From assembly GCF_042242105.1 (NCBI RefSeq), contig NC_092028.1, positions 14,865,338 through 14,929,337 on the forward strand: DNA of 64,000 nucleotides. Direction: 5' to 3'. Positions 51,701-58,205 of this stretch are shown here, in pieces; the stretch's first letter is position 1, and every line of letters starts with the position of its first letter. The notes beneath the pieces were generated by a model that was not told the origin of the DNA, did not search any database, and saw nothing but the letters and a program-made list of their open reading frames with translations. The DNA is from Pempheris klunzingeri (Eukaryota; Chordata; Actinopteri; Acropomatiformes; Pempheridae). A program made the translations under genes and the position numbers.

Positions 51701-52301
51701 ATGCCTTTGTCGGGGCAGTGAGTGAGTGCTGCCATGCTGGGATTAGAGATCCAGTGTTGTGTTATGTCACTGGCCGTCCCGCTACAGCACGCGCACACCG
51801 CTCATACAAAGAGAGGGCCATTTCAGCCATGACACTGCCTTGTTTACATCCCCAATGAGCGCCGTGGCAGGCGGGTGGGATGCTGCCCGGCCACGTGTGT
51901 TGGTTGGGTCACCACACAGGGCTGCTGGGGGGGGGGGGGGGACAAAACACCTGAGGCAGCCTCCTCTGAAGGACCCTGGCGACCATCCCAGTGCCGCTCA
52001 CCTCCTCTGCGTGTTTCCTCAGCGCTTTCTCCCGCTCGTACTGGGTGATGAGCTGCTCGTTGTCCTCCTTCAGCAGCTCCAGCTCCACTTCGTGCTCCTG
52101 GTTCTCCGCGAACACCGAGTCCAGGTTCTCCAGCACGGCCACGACCAGCGGCATCAGCTCCTTCACCACGTCCTCGTCGTATTTACCGATGAGCCTCTCG
52201 AACTCGCGGTAGATGGAGTTGGCCAGGCCCGATACCCGCTCAGACATCATCGCTGATGTGCCCGGGTCGTCCTGGTACACAACTCCGTCTTCCAGCTCCA
52301 T
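27594..52301 (-). CDS. spag9: SPAG9 / JIP4 (C-Jun-amino-terminal kinase-interacting protein 4), complete 30-exon coding sequence
   Basis: JIP4 is a cytoplasmic scaffold that binds JNK/p38 MAP kinases and links vesicles and lysosomes to kinesin-1 and dynein-dynactin. I assembled 30 coding exons by reading the minus strand against the known family sequence. All have GT-AG borders and compatible phases, giving 1,289 residues (the human protein is about 1,320). The N-terminus [14 protein letters not shown] and the exon 5 motif SLGIFP are SPAG9-type; the paralogue MAPK8IP3/JIP3 starts differently and has SLNVFP. Layout: RH1 region residues about 10-95, coiled coil 100-180, JNK-docking [12 protein letters not shown] about 193-204, acidic/Ser-rich linker, coiled coil 390-475, RH2 region about 480-525, beta-propeller-like half about 935-1250. 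Intron 1 is the longest and holds a Tc1 transposon. Which teleost co-orthologue this is (a or b) cannot be decided here. Confidence 0.95.
28558..28695 (-). CDS. spag9: SPAG9 exon 29
   Basis: Encodes a Pro/Ser/Asp-rich linker, then [17 protein letters not shown], the last conserved propeller motif. Exit phase 1, donor GTGAGT. Confidence 0.95.
28745..29075 (-). repeat. Teleost repeat in SPAG9 intron 28
   Basis: AAAGCAGCAATTTGTCAC, GAGAAGCTGCAGCCAACAGA and CTTGAAAAATTACTGAAACA are degraded forms of a very common teleost repeat. A short related end (ATTAGTTGCAGCCCT) is at about 48,073-48,090. Confidence 0.55.
29247..29423 (-). CDS. spag9: SPAG9 exon 28
   Basis: Encodes [18 protein letters not shown] ... 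[20 protein letters not shown] ... VKFFVTVPG. Exit phase 1, donor GTGGGT. Confidence 0.96.
30762..30875 (-). CDS. spag9: SPAG9 exon 27
   Basis: Encodes [20 protein letters not shown] ... [17 protein letters not shown]. Exit phase 1, donor GTATCG. Confidence 0.96.
31149..31320 (-). CDS. spag9: SPAG9 exon 26
   Basis: Encodes [20 protein letters not shown] ... [17 protein letters not shown]. The most conserved stretch of the gene. Exit phase 1. Confidence 0.97.
31464..31612 (-). CDS. spag9: SPAG9 exon 25
   Basis: Encodes [20 protein letters not shown] ... [21 protein letters not shown]. Strong family identity. Exit phase 0, donor GTACAG. Confidence 0.96.
31746..31813 (-). CDS. spag9: SPAG9 exon 24
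   Basis: Encodes [20 protein letters not shown] then RSIG, a propeller blade. Exit phase 1, donor GTAAGC. Confidence 0.95.
31918..31998 (-). CDS. spag9: SPAG9 exon 23
   Basis: Encodes [20 protein letters not shown] then DSILSI, nearly identical to mammalian SPAG9. The donor GTGAGT at ATAGT|GTGAGT is the one that fits exon 24. Confidence 0.95.
32307..32423 (-). CDS. spag9: SPAG9 exon 22
   Basis: Encodes [14 protein letters not shown] ... [16 protein letters not shown], the entry to the beta-propeller-like half. Exit phase 2, donor GTGAGG. Confidence 0.93.
32627..32837 (-). CDS. spag9: SPAG9 exon 21
   Basis: Encodes [20 protein letters not shown] ... [29 protein letters not shown] and [12 protein letters not shown] are SPAG9 signatures. 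Exit phase 2, donor GTGAGC. Confidence 0.93.
33389..33604 (-). CDS. spag9: SPAG9 exon 20
   Basis: Encodes [20 protein letters not shown] followed by a low-complexity Ser/Gly/Ala stretch. ETDYPAGE matches SPAG9, and the remainder diverges as usual for this linker. Exit phase 1, donor GTAACG. Confidence 0.88.
33720..33906 (-). CDS. spag9: SPAG9 exon 19
   Basis: Encodes [16 protein letters not shown] ... [20 protein letters not shown] ... VVCIASVPG. Matches the family block VWICTSTHSxTKVLIIDA. Exit phase 1, donor GTAGGT. Confidence 0.94.
34057..34173 (-). CDS. spag9: SPAG9 exon 18
   Basis: Encodes [20 protein letters not shown] ... [13 protein letters not shown]. Two tandem donors occur (AAAGTAAG and AAGGTAAGAG); the second keeps phase 0 into exon 19 and was chosen. 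Confidence 0.92.
34263..34352 (-). CDS. spag9: SPAG9 exon 17
   Basis: Encodes [20 protein letters not shown] then [10 protein letters not shown], 30 residues, phase 0 on both sides. Matches [16 protein letters not shown] of SPAG9. Confidence 0.95.
35016..35145 (-). CDS. spag9: SPAG9 exon 16
   Basis: Encodes [20 protein letters not shown] then [16 protein letters not shown]. The block ([20 protein letters not shown], GWSLPxKYK) is diagnostic for JIP3/JIP4. Exit phase 0, donor GTAGGA. Confidence 0.95.
35500..35664 (-). CDS. spag9: SPAG9 exon 15
   Basis: Encodes [16 protein letters not shown] ... [16 protein letters not shown] ... DFLNEE, a Ser-rich linker matching SPAG9 ([21 protein letters not shown]). 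Exit phase 2, donor GTGAGT. Confidence 0.93.
36870..36926 (-). CDS. spag9: SPAG9 exon 14
   Basis: Encodes [19 protein letters not shown], following RH2. Acceptor TTTAG, donor GTAAGT, exit phase 2. Confidence 0.93.
37036..37166 (-). CDS. spag9: SPAG9 exon 13 (RH2 domain)
   Basis: Encodes [20 protein letters not shown] ... [13 protein letters not shown], the RILP-homology 2 core, nearly identical to mammalian SPAG9. RH2 binds Rab8/10/36-type GTPases. Exit phase 2. Confidence 0.96.
37347..37398 (-). CDS. spag9: SPAG9 exon 12
   Basis: Short exon encoding [17 protein letters not shown], a charged coiled-coil end. Acceptor TCTAG, donor GTGAGT, exit phase 0. Confidence 0.88.
37535..37687 (-). CDS. 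spag9: SPAG9 exon 11 (leucine-rich coiled coil)
   Basis: Encodes [20 protein letters not shown] ... ELEEELKK, a heptad-rich coiled coil. In the family this region binds kinesin light chain, dynactin and ARF6. Exit phase 2, donor GTAAGT. Confidence 0.94.
37792..37849 (-). CDS. spag9: SPAG9 exon 10
   Basis: Encodes [20 protein letters not shown], the start of the second coiled coil. Acceptor TTCAG, donor GTAAGT, exit phase 2. Confidence 0.94.
38133..38147 (-). CDS. spag9: Candidate 15-nt SPAG9 microexon (DLSLI)
   Basis: Between exons 9 and 10 the minus strand reads TTTTCTCAG, then 15 nt, then GTAAGACC. Spliced in, it adds five residues (DLSLI) and keeps the frame, because both flanking junctions are phase 1 (GCTGACCTGCTG-G | ... 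| GT-ATG). JIP3 carries an insertion at this very place (LLG-x-GMG), which supports alternative splicing here. The short length makes a chance match possible. Confidence 0.45.
39752..39873 (-). CDS. spag9: SPAG9 exon 9
   Basis: Encodes [20 protein letters not shown] ... [16 protein letters not shown], a strongly conserved family segment just before the leucine-zipper coiled coil. Exit phase 1, donor GTGAGT. Confidence 0.94.
39963..40056 (-). CDS. spag9: SPAG9 exon 8
   Basis: Encodes [20 protein letters not shown] then [24 protein letters not shown] is conserved across JIP3/JIP4. Exit phase 2, donor GTAGTA. Confidence 0.92.
40291..40426 (-). CDS. spag9: SPAG9 exon 7
   Basis: Encodes [20 protein letters not shown] ... 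SISVG, the Ser/Thr-rich linker. DELSD and the SKxxTPxST pattern match SPAG9. Entry phase 0, exit phase 1, donor GTAGGG. Confidence 0.9.
41531..41560 (+). repeat. (TGC)9 trinucleotide repeat in SPAG9 intron 6
   Basis: Nine TGC units and a TGG, about 35 bp past the exon 6 donor. In the transcript it reads (GCA)n. Confidence 0.9.
41592..41678 (-). CDS. spag9: SPAG9 exon 6, 87-nt symmetric (probable cassette) exon
   Basis: Open in the gene's frame: [13 protein letters not shown] ... NSLADDCK, 29 residues, phase 0 on both sides, with CAG acceptor and GTAGTT donor. In the human reference protein as I recall it, exon 5 sequence (TSLK) runs straight into DELSD, the start of exon 7 here. So this exon is likely optional or tissue-specific. 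A (TGC)9 repeat lies about 35 bp beyond its donor. Confidence 0.7.
43971..44121 (-). CDS. spag9: SPAG9 exon 5 (JNK-docking motif)
   Basis: Encodes [16 protein letters not shown] through QPRSNASLK. The basic-then-hydrophobic pattern [11 protein letters not shown] matches the MAP-kinase docking site of JIP3/JIP4. The second arginine codon is split across the exon 4/5 junction. Exit phase 0, donor GTAGGA. Confidence 0.93.
44262..44320. repeat. Perfect 59-bp palindrome (29-bp arms, 1-nt centre) in SPAG9 intron 4
   Basis: The left arm (44,262-44,290) is the exact reverse complement of the right arm (44,292-44,320), with a single T between. AT-rich core, outer part TTGTATCTCTTAACG. It can form a cruciform or a 29-bp RNA stem. 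It is not one of the repeats recognised elsewhere in the window. Confidence 0.95.
44889..44977 (-). CDS. spag9: SPAG9 exon 4
   Basis: Encodes [16 protein letters not shown] followed by a Ser/Gly-rich stretch, ending in phase 2 before a GTGAGA donor. MIHNYMEH is the family signature at this place. The first bases of this exon are the breakpoint of the large tandem duplication. Confidence 0.92.
45083..45153 (-). CDS. spag9: SPAG9 exon 3 (coiled coil)
   Basis: 71 nt encoding [22 protein letters not shown] (given in two overlapping parts: [13 protein letters not shown] and [10 protein letters not shown]). Acceptor TTTCAG, donor GTAGGG, entry phase 1, exit phase 0. A degenerate duplicate of this exon lies at 58,970-59,040. 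Confidence 0.93.
45360..45490 (-). repeat. Same teleost repeat, internally deleted, in SPAG9 intron 3
   Basis: Matches both ends of the repeat at 59,264-59,520 but joins GTTACTG directly to TTCCTTAAAA. Confidence 0.6.
47287..47301 (+). repeat. (TG)n, i.e. (CA)n in the SPAG9 transcript, just downstream of exon 2
   Basis: Begins about 13 nt after the exon 2 donor. Confidence 0.9.
47314..47434 (-). CDS. spag9: SPAG9 exon 2 (coiled coil)
   Basis: Encodes [17 protein letters not shown] onward to KNYADQ (residues 101-140), ending in phase 1 at a GTAAGC donor. The acceptor is TAG, preceded by a long (GT)n run rather than an ordinary pyrimidine tract, and the donor is followed by a (CA)n run. Confidence 0.93.
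47452..47473 (+). repeat. (CA)n, i.e. (GT)n in the SPAG9 transcript, just upstream of exon 2
   Basis: Together with the preceding ACACACGC it fills the stretch 18-40 nt upstream of the exon 2 acceptor. Confidence 0.9.
49320..50924 (+). mobile_element. Complete Tc1/mariner transposon (Passport/PPTN-like type), TA-flanked
   Basis: 1,605-bp element in SPAG9 intron 1, opposite to the host gene. It starts CAGTGGGGCAAAAAAGTATT and ends with the inverse, with TA on both sides (49,318-49,319 and 50,925-50,926). The terminal inverted repeats match for at least about 165 bp with only about three mismatches by eye, and similarity extends to about 200 bp. The TIR start resembles that of the plaice Passport/PPTN group as I remember it; the family name is an inference. 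Near-identical TIRs and an open transposase suggest a recent insertion. Confidence 0.93.
49686..50708 (+). CDS. Tc1-family DD34E transposase, intact 340 residues
   Basis: Cut-and-paste transposase that excises and reinserts its element at TA dinucleotides in the nucleus. Length 340 residues, the usual Tc1 size. The N-terminal half carries two helix-turn-helix DNA-binding units (about residues 10-50 and 65-120), linked by [12 protein letters not shown] in the place of the usual GRPR-like hook. Catalytic residues are all present: D153 in WSDETK, D244 in FQHDNDPKH and E279 in DLNPIENLW. These are the same positions as in Sleeping Beauty and give DD34E spacing. The glycine-rich [11 protein letters not shown] box (187-196) is intact. 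No stop or frameshift is seen. Start chosen at [10 protein letters not shown], the typical beginning of this group. Confidence 0.95.
   Translation: MAKTKELSKDTRNKSVDLHQAGKTESAIGKQLGVKKSTVGAIIRKWKTYKTTDNLPRSGAPRKISPRGAKMITRTVSKNPRTTRGDLVNDLQRAGIKVTKATISNTLRHQGLKSCSARRVPLLKPVHVQARLKFAREHLDDPEADWENVIWSDETKIELFGKNSTCRVWRRKNAELHPKNTIPTVKHGGGNIMLWGCISAKGPGRLIRVKERMNGAMYREILSENLLPSARALKMKRGWVFQHDNDPKHTARAMKEWLRKKHFKVLEWPSQSPDLNPIENLWWELKVRVAQRQPQNITALEEICMEEWSKIPATVCENLVKTYRKRLTSVIANKGYITKY
51927..51941 (+). repeat. 15-nt G homopolymer beside SPAG9 exon 1
   Basis: Uninterrupted G run 60 bp past the exon 1 donor; C15 in the transcript. Confidence 0.9.
52002..52301 (-). CDS. spag9: SPAG9 exon 1 (start codon, RH1 domain)
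   Basis: Encodes residues 1-100, from [12 protein letters not shown] to [10 protein letters not shown], followed by a GTGAGC donor; phase 0. It contains almost all of the RILP-homology 1 region ([38 protein letters not shown]), which in this family contacts motor proteins. The ATG at 52,301 was chosen because the protein start matches SPAG9 and the upstream reading frame has no family similarity. The exon is GC-rich, and a run of about 15 G lies 60 bp beyond its donor. Confidence 0.95.
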
Positions 52302-52753
52302 TTTAGTCCCTCTCCCTTTCAGCAGACAGCACCAGTGTGGCTTCTTCCGCGTCACCCCGCCACTATGAATACCGGCTAATAGAAAGCAGCGTTTCTTCAA
52401 ATAAACGTACACATTGAGGACATTTCACGGCTGGACTATTACGATGCAAGACAGGCTACGTGGATGGATGTCTTCCTCTTTTTCCCTCACTTGTTCAATG
52501 CTGCCTTCAGGTGCCCTTCCAAAGCTTCTAATTCCCAGATTCATTGGGCTAAATCGACCGCGTAGTCCCGGCGGATATGTTTTATCGTATGGCAGTAAGA
52601 TATACAAGCTATGTTCCCATAACTGAAAACATAATAATCTATTCATAAAGATTGGTCACTTTGATTTTTTTTCCGCACCCGCTTGGCACCGTAATCCCGT
52701 CATACCCGACGGTACCTGAAGGCACCATCACAACAGCTGAGTTGTTGACCAGA

Positions 52754-52769
52754 TCACGTGATGACGTCA
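52754..52769. promoter_or_regulatory. Adjacent E-box (TCACGTGA) and CRE (TGACGTCA) in the SPAG9 5' flank
   Basis: Two 8-bp palindromes lie end to end about 450 bp upstream of the SPAG9 ATG. TCACGTGA is a bHLH/MiT-type (CLEAR-like) core and TGACGTCA is a full CREB/ATF site. The same 16 bp are intact in the duplicated flank at 61,723-61,738. Confidence 0.5.
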
Positions 52770-52889
52770 CATCGTGCCAATAACGTAAGTCACCGACACG
52801 CTGACGGCATGTACATAGTCTTATACTAAATTATTTTCCAGCTCAAAAGGAGAGAAAAGGAACTATAGCAACAAACAAAAACAAGAAAT

Positions 52890-53232
52890 AAATTCCTTAC
52901 GTTTCTCACAGCATTTTATTGCAGTACCAATCTATGACAAAACACTGCATTTGTTAAAAACTGTTTGACAAATAAAGCAACGTACAGGAGGAGGTTAATA
53001 TATCATGGCTTAATATTGTGTATTAATTCCCATGCTTATGCATTAAGCTCACATGCTTACACACTTTGGTTTTCCATACAAGTAAGCATTTTTTTAGCAC
53101 ATCCAGGTTTATAGTTGATAGTACATGAATCACGCAATAATGAAACCCCCCAAACTGCACCATGCAGATCACAGTTCAAAGTTGTTTTTTCATGCCCTGT
53201 TCCTTCAGTATTTGTTTCAGCAGTATGTGGGT
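52890..53232 (-). other. IFI44-like copy A 3'UTR with AATAAA
   Basis: Non-coding stretch after the stop, ending with AATAAA at 52,915-52,920 on the minus strand. The duplicate signal is at 61,822-61,827. Confidence 0.6.
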
Positions 53233-53394
53233 CTACAGGTTGCTCAGGTAGTCTTCTCCAAAGGTGATCATGTGTCTCAGTGCAGCCAGTATCTGAGTAT
53301 CCATGTCTTCGCTCATGCTGGTTGATGAATCATAGTTCTTCACAAGAAAGATGCAGTTCAGTGGGATTCCCAGCCACACGTGCACTTCGTCAAC
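53233..53394 (-). CDS. IFI44-like copy A, terminal exon
   Basis: Encodes [20 protein letters not shown] ... [16 protein letters not shown] and TAG. The clearest family match of the gene. Confidence 0.88.
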   Translation of the reverse strand, partial: VDEVHVWLGIPLNCIFLVKNYDSSTSMSEDMDTQILAALRHMITFGEDYLSNL

Positions 53395-56352
53395 CTAAGT
53401 TTTAAAGTAGCAGCATTTCAATTGGTCAGTAATTACAAAGTGGTGATCAAAGGAGAGTTTTGCACTTAAATTACAGTCCAAAAGAACAAATGTAAAAATG
53501 CCTTAAAGAAACTTACCAGTTCCTTCAGGTACTTGCTCCAATAGGCATTCTTTATGTCTCCTTGTGTACAAGAACAAGCTTCATCAATTCTGGTGAGAAT
53601 CACCATTTGGGGAATTCCTGCAAATACAAGAACTAAATCAGTATTTTAAAGAGACAGTTCACCCCAAAGTCAAAAATACTTTTCCTCTTACCTATAGTGC
53701 TATTTATCCATCTGGATCATTTTGTTTTTTTTGTATCTACTCATGGACGAGAGTCTAGTTCCTGTGACAGCGTCGGATGTAAAGTGTGATGGTGTCCTCC
53801 TCGGCTGAGCTGTAATGTTAACCAGCTCAGAGGTTCTAGGTGAGTTAGCAGCCACAACGACTACCTTCTCGTTCATGAGTAGATGCGCGATGAGACAGTT
53901 GGTAGGTGCAGTTCAGGAGAAAATAGTTCCTACATGAAACTGCTCACAGCAACGTGTAGGGATTATTTTGAGGAACAGGGTCATGATTTCTGGAAAGAGA
54001 CATTGCAGTTGAATTTTGCAAATTGTTTTTTTTTCGTTTTATGGAGCTTTGAGCATAACAAGTTGTCTGCCATCCCAGCTACATTGTATTTGAGAGAAGG
54101 CAGACATCTCTACTGTTGATATCCCCAAAACCCCAGCAGCTCACAACAAAACGATCTAGTCAGATAAATAGGAATACAGGTAAAATATGTATTTTTGATT
54201 TGGGAATGAGCTGTCCCTTTAAGTAAACAGTAAATGGTCTGTACTTGTACTCGACCACTTAAAGTGCTTTTACACTACATTTACATTCATCCATTCACAC
54301 ATCATTCATACAGGAGGAATCTAAGCTCTATTCTCTCACACACTGAAGCTACGCCTCAAGACCAAGTTGGGGTTCAGTGTCTTGCCCAAAGACACTTTGA
54401 CATGCAGACATGAAGGAGCAGATGTTCAGATTGATAGACGACCTGCTCTACAGCCACCCTGTTTGCTTTTTATTTCATCAGTGTGGCACCATTACTCCAC
54501 AAAGAGTAATAAACATTGTGATGTCAGCTCTTACCGATTTCCGAGGCTGCCAGTCTGACGTCTCTCATCTTCCTCTTAACATCGTCACTCATTATAGATA
54601 CTGAGTCGGCAGCGATGACACTGACCAGAACATGAACTCTGTCATTCAGATTGGGAGATGAGTTGTAACCTTGATCCTTCTCTGTCAGTGGATGTCCAGG
54701 TTTGAACTAGAAAAAAATAAAATACGGTGAAAAAAATTAATGTGACAATTAATGGGGGTTTGTTTTTGAACATGCAATGCATTGCAAGATGTGGAGATGT
54801 GCTTAATGGTATGCTGTGGAGTTTCTGAAAAGTGGGTCCCCATTTTGTTGGTTTGCTTTTTGCAGTTGTAAAAATGGTCGTAAACAATGCAGGATCCAAA
54901 CTTTCATGAAAAAGTTTGTAATTGTTGAATGGAAAAGGAAATGCACTGATTGTTTTAGTAAAACCCCAAGAATACACACATTGTGTTTGTTCACAGGAAC
55001 TTTCCACAGGACACCTCTGAATAATGACAAGGCTCAAAAGATTGTACCTGGTAACCTTCTGTGACGTGTCCCCTCAGGACCGATTTGACGTCTTCCACAT
55101 GAATTCCTCTGTTGATTTTCATCTCATAGCCCATGACGTAATTGAAAGTGAAAGAGTAAAAACTCTCTGGATCCTTGTGGAATTTGTAGGTCGTGTACTG
55201 GAGAGCAGATGGTGCAATTATTTACATTGTTTTAGCAAATCACAGATAAATATGCAATTAACACAACACAAATATCTGCAATTCAACATTCATTTTATTC
55301 AGCAAATGAACAGTGTGACTGTCCCAAATCTGCCTTAAATTTTAGAAAAAAATACTAGAAAAATATTATCTGACTCCAAATACACCTGCCTTAAAAAGAT
55401 ATAAATTCTGACACTCTGTAGGAAACAGGAAACAAACAGCAGACTTCTTGTTCCCTGACATGGTGATATGAAAGTACCTTCATGTTATACATCTGTACAC
55501 TCTGGACTGTCCTTGTCTTGTTCGCCCTGCCTCCACCTGTGCTATGGCTGCCGCTTGCTAATCCTAAATGCCCCTTGTAGAGCCTCTAATATGATCCTTT
55601 TCAGTGTTGAGTTTGCTTCCCATTCTGCTTGTTTCATGTTAAATATGGTCGATATTCCAGCAAATTAAATGCATGCTTTTGCTGCCACTGTCACAACACA
55701 GGTACTTGGTGCAGCACCAGTTGGTGGGGCTGAGATGACGGCACTTTTTTTTACATTTTTGCTACTGGTGCAGTGTCCAGGTCCTGTTCAGAACATAAGT
55801 TCATTGGGACAGGCCTCCTTGTACTGCTGCTTGCAGCATTGTCAACGGGCATGCCTGTTTAAAGTGGGCCGATTGCTTGGTCACTGAAAGACCTTCGTGT
55901 AGAGACCTCGAGAAAGTGCTCATCTGACCAGTTTCACCATCAAAACTGCGCTCGTTTAGATCCTCAGAAATCCACCCACAATGTCTGAAGTCGATATATC
56001 TCAAGATATGTGTCAACTTTTTGATATGTTTTAAACTGAAATAACTGAAATGATTAATTATGACATAATTTGCTTAACATGAATGAGCTGTTCATACCTT
56101 TAGCGTAAAACTGTCCCCACCGAGTGCATCTGTCGAAGCTCGACCAGTAATTTGTTGTTGTAAAACACTGTCGACAGAGTTGATGAAACTGGACTTGCTC
56201 TGTTGTCTCCACCAACAACACCAACACCAACCAGTCAGCAGAAAAACAAATCACTTGAGTTATGTGTTAAAGAGCAGAACTGAACATCGAGGCCACAATG
56301 ACACCACACTGACTTTATGTTTACTCATACTCACTTGGGCAAAGGCCTCCAT
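53233..56352 (-). CDS. Interferon-induced protein 44-like (IFI44/IFI44L family) gene, copy A
   Basis: IFI44-family proteins are interferon-induced cytoplasmic GTPase-like proteins linked to antiviral defence. I read six coding exons on the minus strand, all GT-AG and in phase: 56,335-56,352; 56,098-56,199; 55,048-55,197; 54,535-54,706; 53,517-53,617; 53,233-53,394. They give 234 residues. The C-terminal part ([36 protein letters not shown]) aligns with the human ending SNYSSEWELDP...ALRRMLWAADDFLEDL. KSSFINSVDSVLQ matches the human P-loop end KSSFFNSVRSVFQ, but the glycine part (GPxGAG) was not found. The human protein is about 444 residues; the N-terminal TLDc-like part is absent here. Strong Kozak context (GCCATGG). 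Poly(A) signal AATAAA at 52,915-52,920. Confidence 0.82.
53517..53617 (-). CDS. IFI44-like copy A, exon with [11 protein letters not shown]
   Basis: Encodes [20 protein letters not shown] then IKNAYWSKYLKEL. LTRID is the G4-like position (human LTHVD). Acceptor TTGCAG, donor GTAAGT, exit phase 0. Confidence 0.85.
53646..54222. mobile_element. Teleost MITE-like element in an IFI44-like intron
   Basis: About 577 bp with imperfect terminal inverted repeats (TTTAAAGAGACAGTTCACCC at one end, the inverse of CTTAAAGGGACAGCTCATTC at the other). The internal sequence is of a non-autonomous DNA element common in teleosts. The same insertion is in copy B (about 62,549-63,125), so it predates the duplication. 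Confidence 0.75.
54228..54465 (+). repeat. Dispersed teleost repeat (TAAATGG...CTTGCCCAAAGACAC type)
   Basis: Directly follows the MITE in the same intron. Motifs CACTTAAAGTGCTTTTACAC, CATTCACACATCATTCATAC and TCTTGCCCAAAGACACTTTG are typical of a widespread fish repeat. It is also present in copy B at 63,131-63,368. Confidence 0.65.
54535..54706 (-). CDS. IFI44-like copy A, exon with [12 protein letters not shown]
   Basis: 57 codons plus one base: [20 protein letters not shown] ... [17 protein letters not shown] ... [10 protein letters not shown]. Matches human SLKDRIHCVAFVFDAS...IRRELVNAG. Acceptor ACTAG, donor GTAAGA. Confidence 0.85.
55048..55197 (-). CDS. IFI44-like copy A, exon with central GTPase-like domain
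   Basis: 50 codons starting YTTYKFHKDPESFYSFTFNY and ending RGHVTEGYQ; acceptor CTCCAG, phase 0 both sides. Corresponds to the human RTYSIRDGKDGKYLPFILCDSLG... region; the switch DxxG residues are not conserved. Confidence 0.8.
56098..56199 (-). CDS. IFI44-like copy A, exon with P-loop end (KSSFINSV)
   Basis: 34 codons: SKSSFINSVDSVLQQQITGR then ASTDALGGDSFTLK; phase 0 both sides. The sequence upstream of the acceptor is a G/T-rich repeat where the glycine-rich Walker A codons would be expected. Confidence 0.75.
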
Positions 56353-56854
56353 GGCTGACTAAGATAACCTTAAGGGCAAAATACGCATGTTTAGATACAG
56401 TTAGACAGAGACATTATTATACATTATTTTGTATGAATGTTCATTATCATTACTCAATTGGCATTTTTGTAACATTTTAAGAGAAAGTTAAAGTGTGACA
56501 TGGCAAGACTTACCTGCCATAGATGTAAAGTAAGACATTTACATGTAAATGTGAATGAATTAAAGAAAAGTAAAAGTTACCAAGTTATCAAATTCCTACC
56601 TACGCACAGAGGTATTGTCAGCAAAATCTTTGTATAGAACCAAAAGCAGAGGGTGACAAAAGTAGATTGTTCAATAGAACAATAAATAATAAACTAGTGG
56701 ACAGAAATACAAGACAGGGAGGAGATATATTATTTTTATATTCTTATATACTATTTTGACTTTTAACTTGTTTTTTCACTGTTTGTTTTTATCTGTGTGT
56801 TGTACTGTGTCCTTGAGTGCTTTGAAAGGCGCCTGTAAATAAAATGTTACTTAC

Positions 56855-56961
56855 TGTTGTTGATGTAGCTCCAGAATGTGCCTCTGCAATATTAACAGGG
56901 AGGCAGTGTTTTTATAGGCTCTCCTACTTCTACTACTACTTCTGCTTAAATTTTCTGTGTC
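56855..56961 (-). promoter_or_regulatory. Proximal IFI44-like promoter with decayed ISRE and non-coding exon 1
   Basis: TATAAAAA on the minus strand at 56,909-56,916; a short non-coding exon would end at 56,855 before GTAAGT. Upstream, the place of the interferon-response element (56,952-56,961) reads GACACAGAAA instead of GAAACAGAAA, and the third GAAA is lost. Splicing to the ATG exon (56,335-56,368, acceptor TTAAG) is plausible. Confidence 0.55.
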
Positions 56962-57303
56962 AGTTGACTTACAATAAATCCATGATGCTTCCACAAAGTG
57001 TCCTGGTTAGACCTTAAACATGATGGAGGAAATGATCCAAGAAGGATGTCAATCTTCCAAGGTGATCAGGGAAGCTTGAAGATATTGACAGGAAAACTCA
57101 GATCAGACAACTTTGCTTTTTTTTTTCTTAAACATTTTAGCGAATCTGGATCAATATTAATCAATTCTGGCGGTGTAATATATGTAGTATATGAATTCAA
57201 AACTACATTTCGCGTCTTCCCGTCACTCAAATAAATTTAGGAAAAGTCAACGGAGAATGAGGTCTGGACATCTTTTACCCAAAGGATGTTTACTCATACT
57301 CAC

Positions 57304-57354
57304 TTCGGCAAAGACCTCCATGGCTGACTAAGATAACCTTAAGGGCAAAATACA
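57304..57354 (-). pseudogene. Second copy of the IFI44-like ATG exon (MEVFAE)
   Basis: Duplicate of 56,335-56,368: acceptor TTAAG, then GTTATCTTAGTCAGCC, ATG at 57,321 and MEVFAE before GTGAGT (copy A: MEAFAQ). No further IFI44-like exons lie between it and copy A, so it is either a stub or an alternative first coding exon that splices into copy A at 56,199. Confidence 0.55.
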
Positions 57355-58205
57355 CGCTTAGATACAGTTAGGCAGAGACATTATTATACATTATCTCATA
57401 TGAATGTTCATTATCATTACTCAAATTGGCATTTTTGTAACATTTTAAGAGAAAGTTAAAGTGTGACATGTAAAGACTTACTTCCTCCCATAGCAGTAAA
57501 GTAAGACATTTACATGTAAATGTAAATGAATTAAAGAAGTAAAAGTTACCAAGTTAACAAATTCCTACCTACGCACAGAGGTATTGTCAGCAACATCTTT
57601 GTTTAGAACCAAAAGCAAAGAGGGTGACAAATGTAGATTGTTCAATAGAACAATAAATAACAAACTAGTGGATAGCAATGTAAGACAGGGAGGAGATATA
57701 AAAACATACAATTTAAACAAGAGGAACAATATATAATATATAAAAGAAAGGGTAAAATATAAAAAAGTATAGTATATTGAGAACTGAGGTTGCTCTGAAT
57801 AAATATATTGCACAGTTGTTGTACATTATAGTGTTGTTACGGTCAGTTTTGCTGGTTTAATGTTTATGTATTTCTTCAGAGGAATCTGAATATGTAGATT
57901 TAGCTAAAAATAAAAAATAATAATGTCATGTCAGTAATGTCAAATCATGCTAAATTTAAGTAGAAAGTCAATATTCACTTTCTACTTCAGTATCTAATTC
58001 AGTATCCAGTGAATAATCAATAGAACAGATGATAACACATTTCTTCTTTAGTGTAAATTTTGTAAAGACACAGACACTAAATTGGCCCAAATAAATGAAA
58101 TGAATAAAGCATTACCCCAAATAAACCAATAGAAATTTAGTTTCACAATCTCAATATCATATTTTACTAATACATCTTAGGAGAGATACAATAGAAAGTC
58201 CTTAC

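Noticed and set aside
51759-52256. 165-residue plus-strand reading frame
   Set aside because: Antisense of SPAG9 exon 1 and its GC-rich flank.
53883-54119. 78-residue plus-strand reading frame, repeated at 62,786-63,022
   Set aside because: Lies wholly inside the MITE-like element; identical in both copies only because the segment is duplicated recently.
54642-55037. 131-residue minus-strand reading frame, repeated at 63,545-63,940
   Set aside because: Covers intron plus part of a real IFI44-like exon in the wrong frame. The repetition is explained by the duplication.
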